Origin: Acholeplasmataceae bacterium
GTDB lineage: Bacteria; Bacillota_I; Bacilli_A; Acholeplasmatales; Acholeplasmataceae
Length of the DNA: 35,207 nt
Direction of reading: 5' to 3'
Assembly (NCBI GenBank): GCA_007692425.1
Contig: RECG01000027.1
Location: 1-35,207 of the forward strand
In this document: positions 32,621 to 35,207 of the stretch, in pieces
Layout of the letters: each line of letters begins with the position of its first letter
Numbering within the stretch: position 1 is the first letter of the stretch
Notes under the pieces: model-generated
What the model was told of the DNA's origin: nothing
Databases searched by the model: none
The model's input: only the letters and a program-made list of their open reading frames with translations
Translations under genes and position numbers: made by a program

Positions 32621-33900
32621 CACCATTGCTCCATGACATGGATGTCTTCCGGACCGAAGGCGATGTCCACTTCCGTGCCTTCACCGGCATAATCGGTGGT
32701 ATGAATGGTGTAGATCCGACCGTTGGTCTTGACATCGATTTCGTAATGGACCCCTTTAAAGGCGACCGAATCGACTTTGCCGGTCAACATCCCTTTGCCT
32801 TTTTCCACGATATCGATATCTTCCGGCCGGATGACGATGTCAACCGGTTCATTTCTGGCAAAGCCCTTGTCGACACACGTGTAGTCATGACCGTCAAACG
32901 AGACCAGAAAATCATCTTTCATGATGCCACTGATGATGTTCGACTCACCAATGAAGGTGGCGACAAACTTATTGATGGGCTCGTTATAAATATCTTCAGG
33001 AGTGCCGATCTGCTGGATCTCGCCATGGTTCATGACGACGATCTTGTCTGACATCGTCAAGGCTTCTTCCTGGTCATGGGTGACGTAGAGGAAGGTGATG
33101 CCAGCGTTGCGCTGGATTTCCTTGAGCTCGTATTGCATTTCCTGACGAAGCTTGAGATCAAGGGCCGCAAGCGGTTCATCGAGCAAAAGAATCTTCGGTT
33201 CATTGATGAGCGCGCGGGCGATCGCCACACGTTGTTGTTGACCACCGGAAAGTTTGTGGACCATGCGGTCTTCGTAATCATTCAAACCAACCATTTTCAA
33301 GTATCTGACGACCTTGTCGCCGATCTCTTTTTCGATGGTCTGCTTCGATTTGAACGTCACCTTGACCGCTTCAATCGCGGCTTTCTGTTCATTAGGATCC
33401 TTGATGGTCTTGCGGATGTGCCGGATCTGTTGTTTCTTGTCGCCGTTAGGGTCGCGCAACAAAGCGGTTTTTTCCTTCAATTCACGCCGTAAATGTCTGG
33501 CTTCGGCACGGTCGGTGGTCGCTTTGATCTGCACCTGATAATCAGCCTGAAGTTGTCTGATCTGTTCAAGTTGTCCCAATGATTCGCTTTTGACCCTCAG
33601 TCCGAACGCGACGTTTTCAAAAACATTCAGATGCGGAAAAAGGGCATAACGTTGAAAGACGGTGTTGGTCGGCCGTTTGTGGGCCGGCGTGTCTAAGATG
33701 TCCTGCCCGTCAAAAAGGACCGCGCCGGCACTCGGTTCGACAAAGCCGCCGATGATTCTCAGCGTCGTGGTCTTGCCGCAGCCGGATGGTCCCAGCAGCG
33801 TCACAAATTCATTACGTTCAATCTCAAGGTCGATGCCACGCAGCACGACTTGGCCGTTAAATTCTTTGGTGACTTCCTTGAGTTCGATCAAAGCGGGCAT
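32620..33900 (-). CDS. potA: Spermidine/putrescine ABC transporter ATP-binding protein with large insertion
   Basis: This 426-residue ATPase powers the PotBCD importer. Walker A is GPSGCGKTT (37-45), the Q-loop is [10 protein letters not shown] (Q83), the signature is LSGGQ (217-221), Walker B is ILLLDEP (237-243) and the H-loop is VTHDQEEA (H275). A TOBE-type regulatory domain follows (about 315-426, with [11 protein letters not shown]). Between AFGLR (98-102) and the signature there are about 115 residues where family members have about 35. The extra part (about 104-192) is highly charged, helical and rich in Lys, Glu and Gln. The ATG at 33900 has AGGAG seven bases upstream. The gene is the first of the operon and starts from a perfect TTGACA/TATAAT promoter. 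Confidence 0.95.
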   Translation of the reverse strand: MPALIELKEVTKEFNGQVVLRGIDLEIERNEFVTLLGPSGCGKTTTLRIIGGFVEPSAGAVLFDGQDILDTPAHKRPTNTVFQRYALFPHLNVFENVAFGLRVKSESLGQLEQIRQLQADYQVQIKATTDRAEARHLRRELKEKTALLRDPNGDKKQQIRHIRKTIKDPNEQKAAIEAVKVTFKSKQTIEKEIGDKVVRYLKMVGLNDYEDRMVHKLSGGQQQRVAIARALINEPKILLLDEPLAALDLKLRQEMQYELKEIQRNAGITFLYVTHDQEEALTMSDKIVVMNHGEIQQIGTPEDIYNEPINKFVATFIGESNIISGIMKDDFLVSFDGHDYTCVDKGFARNEPVDIVIRPEDIDIVEKGKGMLTGKVDSVAFKGVHYEIDVKTNGRIYTIHTTDYAGEGTEVDIAFGPEDIHVMEQW

Positions 33901-34008
33901 GGCAGGCTCCTTTGCTGTTTACTCGGTGTAAACGAATCCTCTGTTTTTGCCTGTTTGGTTTAGCAATTATAAACAAAAGGTTCAACAATAATAAACCATA
34001 ACATGTAT

Positions 34009-34036
34009 ATTATATAGGATTATGAATAGATGTCAA
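34009..34036 (-). promoter_or_regulatory. Consensus SigA promoter of potABCD
   Basis: On the minus strand TTGACA (34031-34036), a 16-base spacer, then TATAAT (34009-34014): both hexamers are perfect. The start would be near 34002, leaving a leader of about 100 bases that contains GTTTAC/GTAAAC (a six-base-pair hairpin) shortly before the ribosome site. Confidence 0.88.
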
Positions 34037-34092
34037 CCGTTTCATTCAAAAAAAGGACAGGCATCAAAATGGCATTCGGTGACCCGCCATGT

Positions 34093-34098
34093 TATACT
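34093..34098 (+). promoter_or_regulatory. Extended -10 promoter of the 160-aa membrane protein gene
   Basis: TATACT is preceded by TGT (extended -10), with no good -35. It lies 33 bases before the ATG at 34132 and is divergent from the pot promoter. Confidence 0.55.
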
Positions 34099-34131
34099 AT
34101 TCATGAGATTTCAAACCGGAGGCATCCCTGT

Positions 34132-34614
34132 ATGGTCCGTCAAGCGTTGCAACTTCAAAAGACGCGTAAATACCTCATTCAAGGAAGTGTGTTCTTTGCT
34201 TTGTTCATGCTCATCTATACGATTGTCGATGGACTCAACATGTCTTATCCCGCCATGGCGGAAACGTATGGCACCTGGCTGGTGGCCATCAACATCACCA
34301 CCAACGTGCTGATGGCTCTGTCAAGCGCTTTTCTCTTGAATTTGTCGACCGCCATGGTCTCGCTCAAGGGACGCGAGGGCAAGGCGGCCAACTTTGGCTT
34401 CTTCTCCGTGCTCTTCGGGATTTTGACCTATGGCTGCACGACCTGTGTGATCGCCTTCTTCGCAGCTGTCGGCATCACCTTTTCTGTGTTGGTCTTGCCT
34501 TTGGCCGGATTTCCTTACAAAATCATCGCCTTGGTGCTGATTGCAATCGGACTCGTCTGGATGTTTCATGAACTCAGGCATGGTCGCTGCAAAGTCGATT
34601 TAAAACAAGAGTGA
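34132..34614 (+). CDS. Four-helix membrane protein of unknown function (160 aa)
   Basis: I do not recognise this protein. From ATG 34132 it is 160 residues with four likely transmembrane helices (about 16-36, 48-70, 87-121 as a long or split segment, and 126-145). The N-terminus is basic and polar (VRQALQLQKTRKYL). The third segment contains the pair CTTC in YGCTTCVIAF, and the C-terminus ends in a soluble His/Arg/Lys tail (ELRHGRCKVDLKQE). ATG 34132 is preferred to the upstream in-frame ATG 34030 because GGAGG lies nine bases before it and the likely promoter -10 sits between the two. It is a single-gene unit bounded by its own terminator. Confidence 0.8.
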   Translation: MVRQALQLQKTRKYLIQGSVFFALFMLIYTIVDGLNMSYPAMAETYGTWLVAINITTNVLMALSSAFLLNLSTAMVSLKGREGKAANFGFFSVLFGILTYGCTTCVIAFFAAVGITFSVLVLPLAGFPYKIIALVLIAIGLVWMFHELRHGRCKVDLKQE

Positions 34615-34626
34615 CCTCATTGAAGC

Positions 34627-34661
34627 AAAAACCCGCAATCACATTGCGGGTTCTTTTTTTT
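34627..34661. terminator. Bidirectional terminator after the 160-aa gene
   Basis: CCCGCAAT (34632-34639) and ATTGCGGG (34643-34650) pair around CAC. TTCTTTTTTTT follows on the plus strand, and TTTTTG on the minus strand, so the hairpin can end both converging genes. It overlaps the stop codon of the minus-strand gene. Confidence 0.92.
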
Positions 34662-35207
34662 AGTCTTCAATCAGGAGCCAAGCTTGACCCGGTCCGTTGT
34701 TTTGATCGGGATCAAGCCCCTTGTTGGTCAACTGGGCCTCATAAATGAAACCGTCATGGGTGACGATGTCACCCGCCAGATAGGTGCTTGACGCACCCCA
34801 AACACCAGACGTATCCATGATGCCATTGACATCCGGATGACCGGGCGGCAAGAGCGGATCATAAGTGTAGGTATAACCAGGTTGGACGATCCAGGCGATG
34901 CTGGCATAGGCGAACATCTCACCGGCCTGATAGGTCTTCAAAGGATCAAGTGTAGGTGTTTCTGGCACATATTCATCGGTGGTATTGTACCCCCAGTCGG
35001 ACTCATGTCCAACCTCTTTGATCGTGACTGTGACGAAGTAACGACGCGGAATGATCGAATCTTCTAGGAAGAAGGCCTTACCGTCAATCAAAATGGTCTG
35101 GACCTTGACTTCGATCTCATAACCGAGCGGCAGGTCGACAAAGATTTGGTAAGTACCATACATCGAGGTCACGAACTGGTTGTTTGTAAACGTACCGGTG
35201 GCTTGGT
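34660..35207 (-). CDS. C-terminal part of a surface/secreted protein with a CBM5/12-like module (5' end outside window)
   Basis: The reading frame is open from the window edge to a TAA at 34660, about 182 codons, so the start lies beyond 35207. The upstream part (QIFVDLPLGYEIEVKVQTI and onward) is beta-rich and of no recognised family. The last 48 or so residues look like a carbohydrate-binding module of the CBM5/12 type: GVWGASSTYLAGDIVTHDG, IYEAQLTNKGLDPDQNNG and W near the end, with the W, Y, G-D and W pattern expected. A second degenerate copy may precede it (TYQAGEMFAYASIAWIVQPG). Chitin or other polysaccharide binding is inferred from the family. The protein is probably secreted or surface-bound, but its signal peptide is outside the window. 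Confidence 0.7.
   Translation of the reverse strand, partial: QATGTFTNNQFVTSMYGTYQIFVDLPLGYEIEVKVQTILIDGKAFFLEDSIIPRRYFVTVTIKEVGHESDWGYNTTDEYVPETPTLDPLKTYQAGEMFAYASIAWIVQPGYTYTYDPLLPPGHPDVNGIMDTSGVWGASSTYLAGDIVTHDGFIYEAQLTNKGLDPDQNNGPGQAWLLIED

Noticed and set aside
29930-33900. The pot operon as a thiamine or iron transporter
   Set aside because: PotD shows polyamine-binder blocks and the operon has two permease genes in the potABCD order, which fits polyamine import better.

Overview
This window looks like the chromosome of a low-to-mid GC Gram-positive-type bacterium. Two surface proteins begin with lipobox signal peptides, Shine-Dalgarno sequences are strong (AGGAGG-like), promoters are SigA-like and often have extended -10 elements, and the gene order nusB-xseA-xseB-dxs-tlyA-recN is typical of Bacillota and their relatives. 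TGA is used as a stop throughout and TGG encodes Trp, so the genetic code is standard (table 11). A PotA ATPase with a large helical insertion and the absence of wall-anchor motifs would fit an Acholeplasma/Izemoplasma-like member of Mycoplasmatota, but that placement is inference. No phage, IS element, CRISPR array or integrase was seen.

Layout. 1-2137 (minus): the 5' part of an Fe-S 23S rRNA uracil-5-methyltransferase gene cut by the window edge, preceded by an unusual protein with two tandem flavodoxin-like domains. 2362-3628: ackA with its own promoter and terminator. 3653-7743: an overlapping run pncB, MATE transporter, trmL, hemolysin III-like protein. 7799-9717: two membrane proteins with their own promoters, one an orphan and one a PfoR/PTS EIIC-like transporter. 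9721-10898: a CPBP-like membrane protein followed by a possible 39-aa protein, then a tRNA-Leu(CAA). 11063-13451: a membrane-anchored thioredoxin-like gene and argS, with a terminator-like hairpin between them. 13528-15668: a DEAD-box helicase gene and nfo. 15718-16683: ispH on the plus strand, converging on dinB. 17833-18151: a small tail-anchored protein. 18150-24301: the nusB-to-recN operon.

24344-29837 is the most distinctive locus. It encodes one 1786-residue lipoprotein in which InlB-type repeats flank a complete seven-repeat RCC1 propeller, followed by about 34 BspA-type leucine-rich repeats. It has its own candidate promoter, a structured leader and a perfect terminator. Upstream of it lies a complete spermidine/putrescine importer operon potABCD (29882-34036) with a consensus promoter. 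The window ends with a four-helix membrane protein gene (plus) and the 3' end of a secreted or surface protein gene (minus) carrying a carbohydrate-binding-module-like C-terminus.

Together the genes show acetate-producing fermentation (ackA), NAD salvage (pncB), the non-mevalonate isoprenoid route (dxs, ispH), polyamine import and DNA repair (nfo, dinB, recN, xseAB). The surface proteome includes large repeat-built adhesin-like proteins.
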